64,000 bases of DNA from Pseudomonadota bacterium (GCA_021323865.1 JAJPKF010000019.1:62001-126000), one strand, 5' to 3'. Counted from the first letter of the stretch, positions 9,301 through 18,989 are shown. The notes: generated from the letters alone by a model not told the origin. Translations and numbers: made by a program.

Positions 9301-9968
9301 GTCCCGCCGATGGTGGTCTTGAATGCCGTGATGCCCACAATGAGACCGATGTTGTTGGGGCCGGGGGTCTTCCCATCCGGGTATACGCCGATGAAGTTCC
9401 CCCAGATGAGATCTCCGTTGTTGGGGATGATGGCGGCGCCCGCCTGGCCCACGATTCGTATGCCGGCGCCACCTCCGGGGCCGCCCGCCTGGCTTGGATT
9501 GAAGTGGGTGATGGTCAACCCATCGACCGTATCGTTCGATCCCGCGATGTCCAGTCCGTCGGCCCCTGGTACATCGCTTCCATCGATCTGGACCAGTGGT
9601 GAGGCGCTGTCGTCCTTGTTTAGCGCGTCTACATTCTTCGCGGAGCCGGGCTGGGAATAGCCGTCGATCACCGTGTTGACCGCCGTCAGCGTGGGCAGGT
9701 GGGTCCTCAACTGGATGAGACAGCAGGTGGACGAGGGGATGTTGAAGGTGATGGTGTCACCCGAAACGTCGGCATTCGCCTGCTCAATGGCGCACCGGAG
9801 GGAGAAGGTGCTACCCCCACACGGAATGTCCGCATTGGTGTTGACGGTCAGCACGGTTGCGGCATGTGCGCGCGGAATCACCGTCTGCCCCGAGACGATG
9901 AATCCGACCACGAGCAACAGTCCGGCGCCGATAACTCCCAGTCGTCTCAGGCAGGCGTGAGTCCTCAT
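6393..9968 (-). CDS. giant secreted parallel beta-helix protein with two CSLREA-type domains and C-terminal CxxCH
   Basis: The track start at 10100 lies inside the upstream gene. ATG 9968 is preceded by AAGGAG at 6-base spacing, overlapping the upstream TAA, giving 1191 residues. A signal peptide is clear (GVIGAGLLLVVGFIVSGQTVIPRAHA). Two CSLREA-like domains begin near residues 48 (FSLRCAIEQAN) and 605 (CSLRAAITMAN). Each is followed by runs of beta-helix repeats such as NVISGNHTYGIELTRSYGNTVQGNYIGTD, with NYIG(V/T) rungs throughout. These features are typical of extracellular right-handed beta-helix proteins. The tail is basic and ends with CFSCHH, a CxxCH haem-attachment-like motif near residue 1158. 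It is the last gene of the three-gene giant unit. Substrate or adhesive role is unknown. Confidence 0.8.
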   Translation of the reverse strand: MRTHACLRRLGVIGAGLLLVVGFIVSGQTVIPRAHAATVLTVNTNADIPCGGSTFSLRCAIEQANADVSGDTITFNIPSSTCCLIQLRTHLPTLTAVNTVIDGYSQPGSAKNVDALNKDDSASPLVQIDGSDVPGADGLDIAGSNDTVDGLTITHFNPSQAGGPGGGAGIRIVGQAGAAIIPNNGDLIWGNFIGVYPDGKTPGPNNIGLIVGITAFKTTIGGTTAASRNVISGNHTYGIELTRSYGNTVQGNYIGTDRTGTNPIPNLDGLAIFSDTALDASNNPAPDQIGGPGAGNLISGNRTYGILGSILNGQQEGPIGGVVQGNYVGVDAGDNAPLPNGAGGVVLNSSIEYLVGGTAAGDGNVVSGNGADGVVLLGGAGSLNKLEGNYIGVTSGGRAMPNAADGVFAGNYTSADSIGVVGSSSGQNYIADNAGWGVNLGSSSIDPVHVSINRNIFAANKLGGIGLNGLVPALCTYGPSYTRGYNPNDFTPCPLVLVATTQRITGEAQTGDTVELYSAPSASDDEGLTWLGTVQAGTCGSPPCTNFSRWNLLKSQYAHTLSRGQHIVATATDIESGYPAQTSPFSRDVPVGQQLIVNNTSNSNATCTTSACSLRAAITMANSDGQGDEIDFKIPAAQCSNMTIQTKSVPVCAIKPTTALPSLTAPSTYIDGYSQPKSVQNANVLASGDNAILTIWLYGQLTAGGNGLSIGAPYDSAEGLSITRFSGNGVYIGKGGYFDIVDGSFIGLSPDGATAVANGNGVQINGGATFGTAGGRAIVDPNVLSGNVNYGFEDSGGGSNIVRENLIGTDAAGTAPVANGYDGVLMYGTLLDTIGGYRTGEGNVISGNFNDGVDGLDTNYSAILGNEIGVDAASDANVNVGNGFAGIYLYLGSNNNVGGLPFGFGGNVIAGNGADGVDVLSESGDGIYGNYVGYVSPNTGNGIVFGNSSFETGFAARQSPKLMSLHVAAERRASLSGPVVGGETPMYDSALTNSIWLNGARGILVGQSTSDSDVHVLMRFNSMASNGQGGICFYSGGSSCFGFGPNDDLGIPSISTADTSVISGFSSPFALVDLYLAASIGASDQGYGEGWSYLGTAAADSNGNWSFNPGSEVSAGNDVTATSSLAVPDGSGYFETSGFAYDAQVASNTAGPRRKQSPLCFSCHHSGVHWKRFAKRVFGHVPQPHYHSRLR

Positions 9969-9978
9969 GCTAGGCTCC

Positions 9979-12900
9979 TTAGATCTGCAGCGCGCTGGCG
10001 TAGACCAGGCGTCGTTCCTTGGGCTGGAAAGAGGCGTCCTTTGATGCGCCAGGTTTGCCGAGCGAGGAGGAAACTCCAAGCTCGATCGGATAGATCTCAT
10101 ACTCGCGGAAGATCAACCGGAACGGCACGGAGCCTGGAGCATGAGGAAGATCAAAAGTCGTGCTCCAGATGAACTCGTACGGGAACCCGCGCTGCGGGTC
10201 TGCCGTCAACTCGTAGTTGGCGTTGGGCACCGGCACCCATGCGAGCTCACTGGGCTTGCCGTCCGTCTCGCCGGGGATGCCGGGCATCTGCTGTTCGACG
10301 CTGACCTCGATGCCGCTGGGGGCGATCCCGCCTGGCCCCAGGGTGTAGCCGTAGCCCATGACGCTGACCTTCACAAGCTTGGGATCACTGGTACTCACCT
10401 TGGTCTGAACCTGTGCCAAGCGATGCGGAGCCAGCTGGGCGAAGTCGGCCAGCACCACCCGAGAGAGATGGACGGTATCGGGGTTCGATATGGAGTGTGG
10501 CTGGTAGCGGGCCAACGCCATGCGAACGAACGGAAAATACGCTGTACCCCAATGAAACTGGACGTCGGCGTACCATAGGCAGCGTTCCGGATCCCAGACC
10601 ACGGGATGGCCGGCGACTGCAACCGGTATCGGGCTGGCCGCCTCGGCCCCTCCCAGCTCTTCGAGATAAAGGTAGGACTGGGTGGCAACGGCGCCGGGAA
10701 AGTTCGTGGTCATCGGAGGGTCGGTGATCTCGGCGGCCCCCCACAGGGGATCCGCTCCCCACTGGGTTACGTAGCCCTTGAGATCCTCCTCCACGCCGCC
10801 GGTCGCCAGCGTGCTCTGCTTGCCGCCTCGTTTTCGCCCCGGCCGGCCGGTATCGGTCTGGCCACTGTCGTTGATCAGCACCACGCCGAGCAGCTCGCCA
10901 TCGCCCGACGAGAACCATGGCCGCTCGAGGTAGACACGAAGATACCCACCGGCGCGAAGCGTCTTGGTGATGTCGCCGCTTTGGGATGGTGTCCACTTGA
11001 AGGACGGCACCACGTAGAGGAGCTTGGGAGCGTCAGGTCGAGCCGTGCTGGGCACGTCGATGGTCGCGACGGGGCTGGGACGAGTCGTCGGGATGGTCCC
11101 GGCCGCGACTCCGCTTTCGGGGAAGTACTCCAGAAACCGCGTTGTGCCCGTCGCGGTGTAGCTCACTCGACGGTACTTGGTGTCCCCAAACATGTGCCGC
11201 CGGTTGTCCGCGAGCGTGAAGGTGACCTGGGTGTCGGTGGGCTGGAGGGGAATCTCGACCACGTGCTTCTGGCCCTTGATCTCCGTCGGCAGCGTGGGCG
11301 GCGTCGACGAATTTGGAGTGCAGTGATCCAGAGTCAGGTCGTCGCGCGGCTCGGTCCAGTTGGCATTGACGTCCAGCTTGATCGTGCTCGGCCCATCGAT
11401 GGGCATGGGATCGGCTTCGAGGATTGCGTAGGTCTCGCCCACGAAGTCACGATAGGCGGTCAGGTTGGTGAACTTTGGCTGGATCAGCGGCTGCTGCACA
11501 GCGTGCACCAGGGTGATCTCTTGGAATGGCTCGATGGGCCACATCTCCCCGTTGAGCGCAAACTTCTGGAGCTGGCCATAGGACTTGGCGTCGAGCTGAC
11601 CGGCCTTGTAGGCCTCCTCCATCCAGCCCCAGATGCCCATCAGGTCGAGGTCCGGCTGTAGGAGATATGCGCTGAGTCGGATGGTTTGCTGTTGCGCCTT
11701 GGCGAGGTAGACCGTGAGCAGTCTGGCGTTGGCGTCCCAGGCAGGGGCAGATGTCCCTTCGAGGACCCGGATTCTGAAAGGTTTTAAGTACGGCCACGTG
11801 CCGATGAAGCCGAGATTGCCGCTGGGCATCGTGCCTGGCGGGCCGAACACCGAGTAGGGCGTCAGCCCGGGGAGGTTGAACAGCGAGGCGCCTCGCGCCA
11901 GAACGTCCGGTAGATAGGGAAGGACCAGGTTATCCGTGCTCTCCACGGCGCTCGAGTCGAAGGCGCCATCGAGCGTCGAAAGCTCTGCGTACGCGTTGGG
12001 ATCGAGCCCTCCTCCGGAGAGATCGAACATTCCGTGATGCTCGGCCATGAGCTGAGTGGTTCGGGGCGACGCAATGTGCCGGGTGGAGTGGTTCAGAAAG
12101 CCGGGGAAACCATATGAGGTCAGCTTGGTGACCTCTTGTGTGGGCGTCGCGTTGTAATTGCTCCGAATCACCAGGCGTTCGGTGGATTCACCCGGAGACC
12201 CGCTGATATCGTCCCGAAGAATCAAGGCAGGCGTGGGCACCGGCTCAAATCGCCGATATCGCACCGGTGGACTGCCCTTGGGCGGTGCCTCGTATAGGTC
12301 GAGATTGGACGACAGAGGCGGACTGTTGCCGGCAAGGTCGGCGGCTCGTGCACGGATTCGATAATCAACGCCAAAGCGCAGGAAAGGCAGACTGCCCTTG
12401 GCGACACCGAAGTGGGTTACCAGGCCCACGCCCTTTCCCGGTTGATTGTTGGTCATTGCGGGTTTGTCGTCGATGCCCACGTGCTGCCCCGGCCGGTCCG
12501 CAGCCAGACTCCAGCCCATCCATCGCATGAGGGACTCATGGAGATAGAGGTCGGGGCTGGTGCCGCCACTCTCTGCTCCGGACGGGTCCTGGGTGGCGGC
12601 CAGCGAAACGAATGCCTCATCCGGGTGGACCGGGTTGAACCACTTGTGTGCCGAGGGCGCGTGCACGAATTCATAGCTACCGGGCAGGGTGGAGCTGGGA
12701 TTGGCTGGGTCGAATGACGCCGCACGCATCATCAGTGAGTGCCACGCCTTCGTCTGTGAGTCCCAGATGTCGTAGCGAATACCGCGAACACAGTCTTCCG
12801 CATAGAGCTTGACCGAGGTGCTTGAACCGCCTTCCGCCGCCGTGTTGCTATTCGCGGCATTGGGGAAGATCTTCGTCAGATCCCCCGCCTTACCCGTCTG

Positions 12901-13992
12901 GATCACCGAGAATCCTCCGGATCGCAGAGCCGGCAAGCCGAGCTGGTTGCGAAGTCCGACGCGCTGCCCCTCGAACATCGAGAGGACCTGCCGGACCAGG
13001 CCGATGTACTTCAATGCGGCTCCGTCGACATCCACCTGAAAGAGGTTGAACTTGGTGGTGTTCGAGAGGTCCAGGAAGCCTTGCTTGACGTCGCCCGAGC
13101 TCGAGGTGGGCAGGAAGTCGGACGCATCCAACGTGAAGTAGGACTGTGGCGTCAGGTCATTGGCCCCAAACGGCGCTACCAGGCGCACTAATGCGCTGGG
13201 ATCGCCCGTGGGGAGGGCAGGATCGAACGGCACGATCAAATCGACCGCCAGCCCCAGGCGCCGCATCAGCTCCGGGTATTTCGTCAGAGACGAAACCATC
13301 CGGTGGAAGTCCAGCTTTTGCCCTCCCTTGGTGGGCTGCCGAGGATGATAGTCCTCCCGCCGGTAGAAGAACAATGCATGCTGCAGGAATGCTTCAGCCG
13401 GGGAGGTGGGAGCGCGAAAGGTCTTTCCGCGGCCCAATTTCTTTTGTTGCCCCAGGTGGTCCTCGAGGTCTTCCCCCGCGGGAAACCCATTGGCGAAGTT
13501 CTGGCCGATTCCGCCTCGCATAAAGGAGTCGGTGGTCGGCAGGTTGGGAGTGAGGTAGTTGCCGTTGTCGTCGGTCTGCAGCATGGATTGGGTAATCACG
13601 TCCACATACTGCGAATTGATGTGGTTGTACAGCGGGGCGATCGGAGAGCTGATGACGAAGCGATTCTGATAGTCCTGGAACTTATAGTGCTTGACATAGG
13701 TAGAGCTGGAGAATAGATATCCCCACAGCGTCTCGTCGGCGGCAAAGCTCGAAGGATCGGCCTTCGCCGCGAGCACCTTGGTGACGCTCGAATTGTGGAA
13801 TCGCAACTTGAACGACGCCGTCTTCAGCTTCTGAGGCCACATCAGAAAGTCGGGAAACGTGGCGAGGGTCGTGTCCGAGCTCGAGTACAGCCGTGGCGAG
13901 ACCAAGACCGTGAGCCGCAGGTACTTTTTGCCGCTTATGGTGGTGAGACCGTTCGGGAGAGCGGTCCACATAATCAGCTGCTTGTTACTCAT
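9979..13992 (-). CDS. giant hypothetical protein, 1337 aa (middle gene of giant unit)
   Basis: I do not recognise a named family. The protein is rich in predicted beta strands, proline, serine and tryptophan, with no signal peptide or membrane helix. Landmarks include DLYLHESLMRWMGWSLAADRPG (about 485-505), FGVDYRIRARAADLAGNS (about 540-558, like an Ig/Fn3-type strand pattern) and RYRRFEPVPTPALILRDD (about 580). Regularly spaced strands follow toward the C-terminus. The uninterrupted 4-kb frame and consistent composition show it is a real gene. It starts 14 bases after the stop of the 1660-residue gene and its stop overlaps the next gene's ribosome-binding site, so all three are surely translated from one mRNA. 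Absence of a leader, while both neighbours have one, is odd and suggests a cytoplasmic partner or non-classical export. Confidence 0.75.
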   Translation of the reverse strand: MSNKQLIMWTALPNGLTTISGKKYLRLTVLVSPRLYSSSDTTLATFPDFLMWPQKLKTASFKLRFHNSSVTKVLAAKADPSSFAADETLWGYLFSSSTYVKHYKFQDYQNRFVISSPIAPLYNHINSQYVDVITQSMLQTDDNGNYLTPNLPTTDSFMRGGIGQNFANGFPAGEDLEDHLGQQKKLGRGKTFRAPTSPAEAFLQHALFFYRREDYHPRQPTKGGQKLDFHRMVSSLTKYPELMRRLGLAVDLIVPFDPALPTGDPSALVRLVAPFGANDLTPQSYFTLDASDFLPTSSSGDVKQGFLDLSNTTKFNLFQVDVDGAALKYIGLVRQVLSMFEGQRVGLRNQLGLPALRSGGFSVIQTGKAGDLTKIFPNAANSNTAAEGGSSTSVKLYAEDCVRGIRYDIWDSQTKAWHSLMMRAASFDPANPSSTLPGSYEFVHAPSAHKWFNPVHPDEAFVSLAATQDPSGAESGGTSPDLYLHESLMRWMGWSLAADRPGQHVGIDDKPAMTNNQPGKGVGLVTHFGVAKGSLPFLRFGVDYRIRARAADLAGNSPPLSSNLDLYEAPPKGSPPVRYRRFEPVPTPALILRDDISGSPGESTERLVIRSNYNATPTQEVTKLTSYGFPGFLNHSTRHIASPRTTQLMAEHHGMFDLSGGGLDPNAYAELSTLDGAFDSSAVESTDNLVLPYLPDVLARGASLFNLPGLTPYSVFGPPGTMPSGNLGFIGTWPYLKPFRIRVLEGTSAPAWDANARLLTVYLAKAQQQTIRLSAYLLQPDLDLMGIWGWMEEAYKAGQLDAKSYGQLQKFALNGEMWPIEPFQEITLVHAVQQPLIQPKFTNLTAYRDFVGETYAILEADPMPIDGPSTIKLDVNANWTEPRDDLTLDHCTPNSSTPPTLPTEIKGQKHVVEIPLQPTDTQVTFTLADNRRHMFGDTKYRRVSYTATGTTRFLEYFPESGVAAGTIPTTRPSPVATIDVPSTARPDAPKLLYVVPSFKWTPSQSGDITKTLRAGGYLRVYLERPWFSSGDGELLGVVLINDSGQTDTGRPGRKRGGKQSTLATGGVEEDLKGYVTQWGADPLWGAAEITDPPMTTNFPGAVATQSYLYLEELGGAEAASPIPVAVAGHPVVWDPERCLWYADVQFHWGTAYFPFVRMALARYQPHSISNPDTVHLSRVVLADFAQLAPHRLAQVQTKVSTSDPKLVKVSVMGYGYTLGPGGIAPSGIEVSVEQQMPGIPGETDGKPSELAWVPVPNANYELTADPQRGFPYEFIWSTTFDLPHAPGSVPFRLIFREYEIYPIELGVSSSLGKPGASKDASFQPKERRLVYASALQI

Positions 13993-14006
13993 CGCGTCCC
14001 CCGTTC

Positions 14007-17000
14007 CTAGGCGGCAAAGGCTTGGACATAGTTCAGCCAGTCCTGCTTCGAGATCATTTCGCTCACGGTCAGATGGTTCCCGGATGCGGCCATGAGGTGT
14101 GGCGGCCCGAGCTGACCCTCTTCAGATGACCCTCCGACACTCTTCTTGACGGGTCCGATGGAGACTGAGATGCTGAAGAAGCAGAGGCCGATCTCGAGTG
14201 TAATCGTGGCCGAACCGCTCACCTTGCCGGCATCCGGTCCTGAAATCTGCCAGGATAGCTGGATGTGGATGTCGAGGCTGACGGAGACCATTCCCAGAAC
14301 TTCCAGATTGCCGCCGGCATCGAAGAAGCCCGTCAGAGTAGCTGCATTGGTCGGTTTGTCGTAGTCGAAGTAGATTCCCACCATGACATGGCAGCCGCCG
14401 CTGGCAACGCCGAAGTCGAGGGCTACGTCGACGCCGAACTCGAGGCCCGCGTGCAGGCCATCGAGGCCCTGTGGGCCCATATCGATCTCGACGAACCCGC
14501 CCCCGCCAAAGATGTAAATGGTGAGGACGAACATGTTGCTCTTCGTGCAGAAGTTGAACGAGATGACGATGGCATCGCCGAAGAACGGGATGTCGATGCT
14601 CGCGCCGATCGAGATGTTCTGCAGGCTGAAGGCGCCCACGGAGATCGTGGGCAGCTGCAGGGTGTAGCCGGCCTTGATATCCGTGTCGGTGACATCCAGG
14701 AACGGCGGGTCAGAGAAGGAGTTCAGGAACGAGCGCAGACCGTTGACGAACTTGAGGAAGTCCTGGAAAACGATCTGGTTGACATCCGGCTCGACCTTGA
14801 GCTTCTGACCGCTTTTGATGATGAACTTGAGGCCCACGAACGGGATGGCCAGGACGCCGAATTCCAATGAGAAGTAGGCGAGCTGGCCGATGATCTGGTA
14901 CGTGGGCTCGGTTGAGCCGTCGAGGGGCACGGTGATCTTGATGTCGATGGCCAGCTGAGCGCCCGTGTGCGGCTGAGCGGCAGTGCTGATAGTCGTATCC
15001 GACAGGTTGTCGGTGAACGTTGCGGTCCCTGTGCCCTTCACCTTGCTTCCGGTGATAGAACCGACCAGATAGAAGGGCCAGGTCGCGCCGGCGCCGGTGC
15101 GGTAGATGTTGATCTGGGTTACGGATGAGGAGGGCGGCGCCTGATTGACGGTGACTTTGATCTTCCGTCCACCACTGTGGGCGCCGTTGGCGGAAACATC
15201 GTACTTGGTGCCGATGCTGACCACGCTCTCGTCGGTGGCGGTCTTGTAGGTGGCAGCCCAGCTGTGATTGCAAGGGTTCTTGCCGTTGTTGGTGACATTG
15301 CCGGCGCCGATGTCCTTCACGGTCGGTGCCATCGGCGGCGATACCGACGGCGGCGAAGCCGGCTTGGTGGGGTTGCCGTTGTCGTCGACGAGGTTGGCGA
15401 GGAAAATGAAAATGTCGACGAGGTTGTCGGTCAGCCAGTCGTAGGTCAGGACGACATTCTGACCTTCTTGCTTGATCTTCAGACCGGGAACCTTCAGCAG
15501 GTCCTGGGTGAAGTCGGGCAGCGGGCCGAGCAGCGCCGTAAGAGGGATTCCGCCCAGAATCTTGGGGACGGCGTTGCCCAGCAGGCTCGAGGGATCGCCG
15601 AAGAACTTCGTGGGGTCGAATTGGCCCATCCCCATCTGGCTCAGGTCGGAGGTGTTGCCGTTCATGCCGGCACCGACCGGTCCCAGGAGTCGTGAGAGGC
15701 CGGCAATGGAAAGGTTTGGCGTGATGGCGCCGGGCGTTACCAGCTGACCGCTGGCTCCAGGACCGAAGACCATCGGCACCTGCTGAGACTCCATGGTCCC
15801 GTAGAGATACAGGGGATGGATGAGGTGGGCGAAGATCTCGCCCTTGTTGTTGGGAGCGGTGAAATCGTAGTTGAGGTATTCGTCCGCCAGACGCACGAGG
15901 GGGCTGCTGCCCCGCGGATTGCTGGGGTTGGTGGGCTGCTGACCAATGAGCTGTTTGATGGCCGGTACGTCCACCGCCGCGGCGCCCACGGTTGGGAAGA
16001 ACTGCGGCTGATCCGGCTGCTGGTTAAACCACGAGGAAGCCGGATCTTGGGGGACCGCGGCTCGGAAGGTAATTGTCTCCGTCTCCAGACTTGGATCCGT
16101 TCCGTTCGGGCTGGAGGTTGGCGCACTGGGCGCGAAGGCGACGTGCTGCTTCTTCAGCTTTATCGTGGTCCGAGTATCGTTGTCCTGTTTGGAGTACTCG
16201 GTCAGCACATTGTTCATGTGGGACGCGTTGTTCGGGGCTTGGGCGATGGCCTTGCCCACGAAGATCATGGGCGCGGTGAACTCCGAGGTGTGGCCGTCCC
16301 AGTCAGTGCCCTTGAGATGCCAGAGGAAATCGGTCGCCGTGCCGTTCACGAGAATCTGCGGCCAGAAGCAGTCTTGCGCCTGGACGCTCGGGTCCTCGCT
16401 GGAGACGACCGAAATCGGCGGAACCAGGTCAGGAGTCACGAGCGTTGTGACTTTCATGCTCTTGAAGGGCATCTTCCGCTGCGCATAGCCCTGTGGCCAG
16501 TCCATGGTCCCGGGACCGACCTCCACGACGGTCATGTCGCCGGGCGGGTAGTCGGCATCCGTGAAGCTGAGGTCCGGATGGCGCACTTGGATGTACATGC
16601 GCTGGAAGAGGTAGGCGATGATCGGGCCGACATTCGGTGCGAAGGTGGGCACCCGTCGGAACTTTCGCTCGGTGACCTTGATCAGGGTTGCTCTGAAGCC
16701 GAACGGCCAGAGGTAGCCGGCATAGGCCACTTTGACGTAGTGGTCGCGGGCCATCGTGCCCTTGTGGATCCACTCCGTGACCTCGACCGGGTTCGGCTGG
16801 TCCTGCCACATCCCGTGTACGTCGATCCACGCGCCCAGACCGGTCAGCATGAGCCGGTTCACCTTGGCTGGGAGCGGTGTGTACGAATTGCCCACGTGGT
16901 CTGTGGACACCCAGTCGGAGGTCAGGCGAACAATCGAGTAGCGGTCCCGCGCGTCGAGCGATGTCCGGAAGGGGTTCACAGAGTTGGCCGGCGGAAAATC

Positions 17001-18989
17001 AGGTGGCTCGGGGTTGGTATTGAAGGTGCAATCGGGCGAGTAGATCGCACGGATGGTCTGCTTGCCGGCGTACTTGGGCTCGTTGTCGTCATGACCCTTT
17101 CCGCTGGCGTCGCGCACGCCCAAACGCGTGTGCCACAGTTCCGTGGTGTTCTTCGTGGTCACCAGGGCCGAGGTGTGATTCCAGTAGCCGTTGGCCGGAG
17201 GCGAGATAAACAGGCCGAGTGGCGCTTCGATGGCCGTGTCGGTACTGGCCGGTTGATTGATGTAGGGGAGTTCGCCATTGGGTGGATCGGCGACGATGTT
17301 CACACTTTGGGTCAGCTTCGACCAGTCGAGCACCGCTTCGAGGGTGTAGGGAATGGTGGTGATCGTTCCCGGCACCTTGAACCCGAGCCGGCTGGGCCCT
17401 GATATCCGTGCCGCCACGCTTCCCGGGCTGGGCAGCGGATCGTTGCCCGACGTCCCACTATCCGGATCTGTTGCCGGAACGGGATAGTTGCTGTCCACCT
17501 CGAAGAAGGCCTGCTCGGCAATGTTCTGAGGCGGGAAGTGTGCAACCATACGGGCGTCGGAGGCGTTCCGAACCAACTGTGGCGGGTTACCTCCGCCTAC
17601 CTGCAGGTAGAAGCCGATGTAATGGAGGCGGACGGCCAACAGGTCGTCCGGTCGCAAAATCGAGACGATATAGTCCGGAACCGCCAGCTCGGCGGGGGTG
17701 CCGCTCTGCGGATGATGCAGTCTGAGATGAGCGCGGCCGGCGCGGGGCCGGCGTCTTCGTTCCCAGTGCAGCTCAACGGCCAGCGGCTCTTCCGGAGCAA
17801 CAGGCTCGGAGACGGCGCCGGCAAGGGAGCCACTGATGCCGTGAACCGCGGGTGCGCAGGACACCTCGGACCGGCCGGCTGACTCACGGAGGCGGAACGT
17901 AGCTGCCTCCTCGGAACGCCCGACAAGCAGGCTACAACCGTGAATGTGGAGCCACCGCGGCTCCTGGCTGTAGGTCGCCACGAGGGTGGACTCGCGGCCC
18001 TGCCCGCTGAATGAAGTTGCATACCGAATGTTGCTCAGCGGCAGGCCGAAGGCCTGCCGGTCCGAGCCGTAAACGCTGGGGGACGGATGGAAGAGAAGCG
18101 CCTCTTCCTCCGGCGCAGAGGAGGCTGCCAACACCCGGCTAATCCCTCCCCTGGCTGTCTCGCCGCTCTCCATGGCAATCGTGTCGAAACCACCTTGCAC
18201 GGTGCTGAACCCGGAACCCGCCGGTCCCTTCGGCAGATCGAGCGACCAGCGCCGCCGCCCGCGGGAGAGGACGATGAGAGACCGCCGGCCGGGCGCCCGC
18301 CCGAGGAGGCTCGGCTCGTCAGGGGTCAGCAGACGCAACGCGCCGGTATCGGCAACGATCTCTCCCCCGAACCCGGAAAGGCGGGCAAACCGCCGGCCGG
18401 TAAAGGCGAGCTGCCAGTCGGCAGAGAACCCTGCCTTTGCTTCGCCGCCCAGCTGCAGCATCCCGGAGGAGTCCAACCGGAGCGTTTGCAACCCCATGGC
18501 GATGCTCGACTGCGCCGGCTCCTTGCCGAGGAGCCAGGCCTCAAAGGGGACCGTGGATCGGAAGCCGCCCACTCCCATGCGGAGGGTCATGCGCCAGCCC
18601 CCCAGACCCAACCGGATATCGGCCAGAAGGTCGGCTGGGATGGTCGTGCCCGCGTATCGGGCATTCTGGAGACGGACCGTCAGCCGTCCGGACGCGCGGG
18701 TGAGACTCAGCCGGGGACGGCCGGCGAAACGACGGACGTCAATGATCCAGCGATCGGCGCCTCGGTAACGAAAGATGATCCGCCCGGGCTCTTCGATGAC
18801 GCGAAAGGAGTCGGAGAGGGTCGATTCGACGGCGCGAACGGCCGGAGCGGCGCCCACGGCGGTGGCGCCCGCAAGTCCCAGAACCTGACGTCGGGAGAGG
18901 TCGCCTGGATGTGCGGCCGGGCCGTCGGATACCGCCCGTAGCGCGTCTTCCTCGAGTGCCGAGACGTTGATCCGGCCGGCGAGTTTCAT
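14007..18989 (-). CDS. giant Tat-leader protein with beta-rich C-terminal domain, 1660 aa
   Basis: ATG 18989 is preferred over the track's 19010 because GGAAGGAG sits 7 bases upstream of it. Residues 32-58 (SRRQVLGLAGATAVGAAPAVRA) form a Tat-like leader after an unusually long hydrophilic n-region. The body has no recognised enzyme motif. Residues about 1220-1340 contain a fibronectin-like segment (KIKVTVNQAPPSSSVTQINIYRTG). The last 280 residues are an alternating glycine/hydrophobic beta-strand array (GASIDIPFFGDAIVISFNF, GGGFVEIDMGPQG, LDFGVASGGCHVMVGIYFDYD, LEVLGMVSVSLDIHIQLSW). This array resembles C-terminal domains I have seen in other giant bacterial hypotheticals. It is the first gene of the unit, with a 254-base upstream region shared with divergent gatC. 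Confidence 0.75.
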   Translation of the reverse strand: MKLAGRINVSALEEDALRAVSDGPAAHPGDLSRRQVLGLAGATAVGAAPAVRAVESTLSDSFRVIEEPGRIIFRYRGADRWIIDVRRFAGRPRLSLTRASGRLTVRLQNARYAGTTIPADLLADIRLGLGGWRMTLRMGVGGFRSTVPFEAWLLGKEPAQSSIAMGLQTLRLDSSGMLQLGGEAKAGFSADWQLAFTGRRFARLSGFGGEIVADTGALRLLTPDEPSLLGRAPGRRSLIVLSRGRRRWSLDLPKGPAGSGFSTVQGGFDTIAMESGETARGGISRVLAASSAPEEEALLFHPSPSVYGSDRQAFGLPLSNIRYATSFSGQGRESTLVATYSQEPRWLHIHGCSLLVGRSEEAATFRLRESAGRSEVSCAPAVHGISGSLAGAVSEPVAPEEPLAVELHWERRRRPRAGRAHLRLHHPQSGTPAELAVPDYIVSILRPDDLLAVRLHYIGFYLQVGGGNPPQLVRNASDARMVAHFPPQNIAEQAFFEVDSNYPVPATDPDSGTSGNDPLPSPGSVAARISGPSRLGFKVPGTITTIPYTLEAVLDWSKLTQSVNIVADPPNGELPYINQPASTDTAIEAPLGLFISPPANGYWNHTSALVTTKNTTELWHTRLGVRDASGKGHDDNEPKYAGKQTIRAIYSPDCTFNTNPEPPDFPPANSVNPFRTSLDARDRYSIVRLTSDWVSTDHVGNSYTPLPAKVNRLMLTGLGAWIDVHGMWQDQPNPVEVTEWIHKGTMARDHYVKVAYAGYLWPFGFRATLIKVTERKFRRVPTFAPNVGPIIAYLFQRMYIQVRHPDLSFTDADYPPGDMTVVEVGPGTMDWPQGYAQRKMPFKSMKVTTLVTPDLVPPISVVSSEDPSVQAQDCFWPQILVNGTATDFLWHLKGTDWDGHTSEFTAPMIFVGKAIAQAPNNASHMNNVLTEYSKQDNDTRTTIKLKKQHVAFAPSAPTSSPNGTDPSLETETITFRAAVPQDPASSWFNQQPDQPQFFPTVGAAAVDVPAIKQLIGQQPTNPSNPRGSSPLVRLADEYLNYDFTAPNNKGEIFAHLIHPLYLYGTMESQQVPMVFGPGASGQLVTPGAITPNLSIAGLSRLLGPVGAGMNGNTSDLSQMGMGQFDPTKFFGDPSSLLGNAVPKILGGIPLTALLGPLPDFTQDLLKVPGLKIKQEGQNVVLTYDWLTDNLVDIFIFLANLVDDNGNPTKPASPPSVSPPMAPTVKDIGAGNVTNNGKNPCNHSWAATYKTATDESVVSIGTKYDVSANGAHSGGRKIKVTVNQAPPSSSVTQINIYRTGAGATWPFYLVGSITGSKVKGTGTATFTDNLSDTTISTAAQPHTGAQLAIDIKITVPLDGSTEPTYQIIGQLAYFSLEFGVLAIPFVGLKFIIKSGQKLKVEPDVNQIVFQDFLKFVNGLRSFLNSFSDPPFLDVTDTDIKAGYTLQLPTISVGAFSLQNISIGASIDIPFFGDAIVISFNFCTKSNMFVLTIYIFGGGGFVEIDMGPQGLDGLHAGLEFGVDVALDFGVASGGCHVMVGIYFDYDKPTNAATLTGFFDAGGNLEVLGMVSVSLDIHIQLSWQISGPDAGKVSGSATITLEIGLCFFSISVSIGPVKKSVGGSSEEGQLGPPHLMAASGNHLTVSEMISKQDWLNYVQAFAA

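Noticed and set aside
10606-11661. Plus-strand ORF of 351 aa
   Set aside because: Antisense of the 1337-aa gene; no coherent domain and no ribosome-binding site.
15816-17402. Plus-strand ORF of 528 aa
   Set aside because: It is the antisense shadow of the 1660-aa minus-strand gene, caused by high GC; it has no motif and is rich in Arg, Gly, Val and His.
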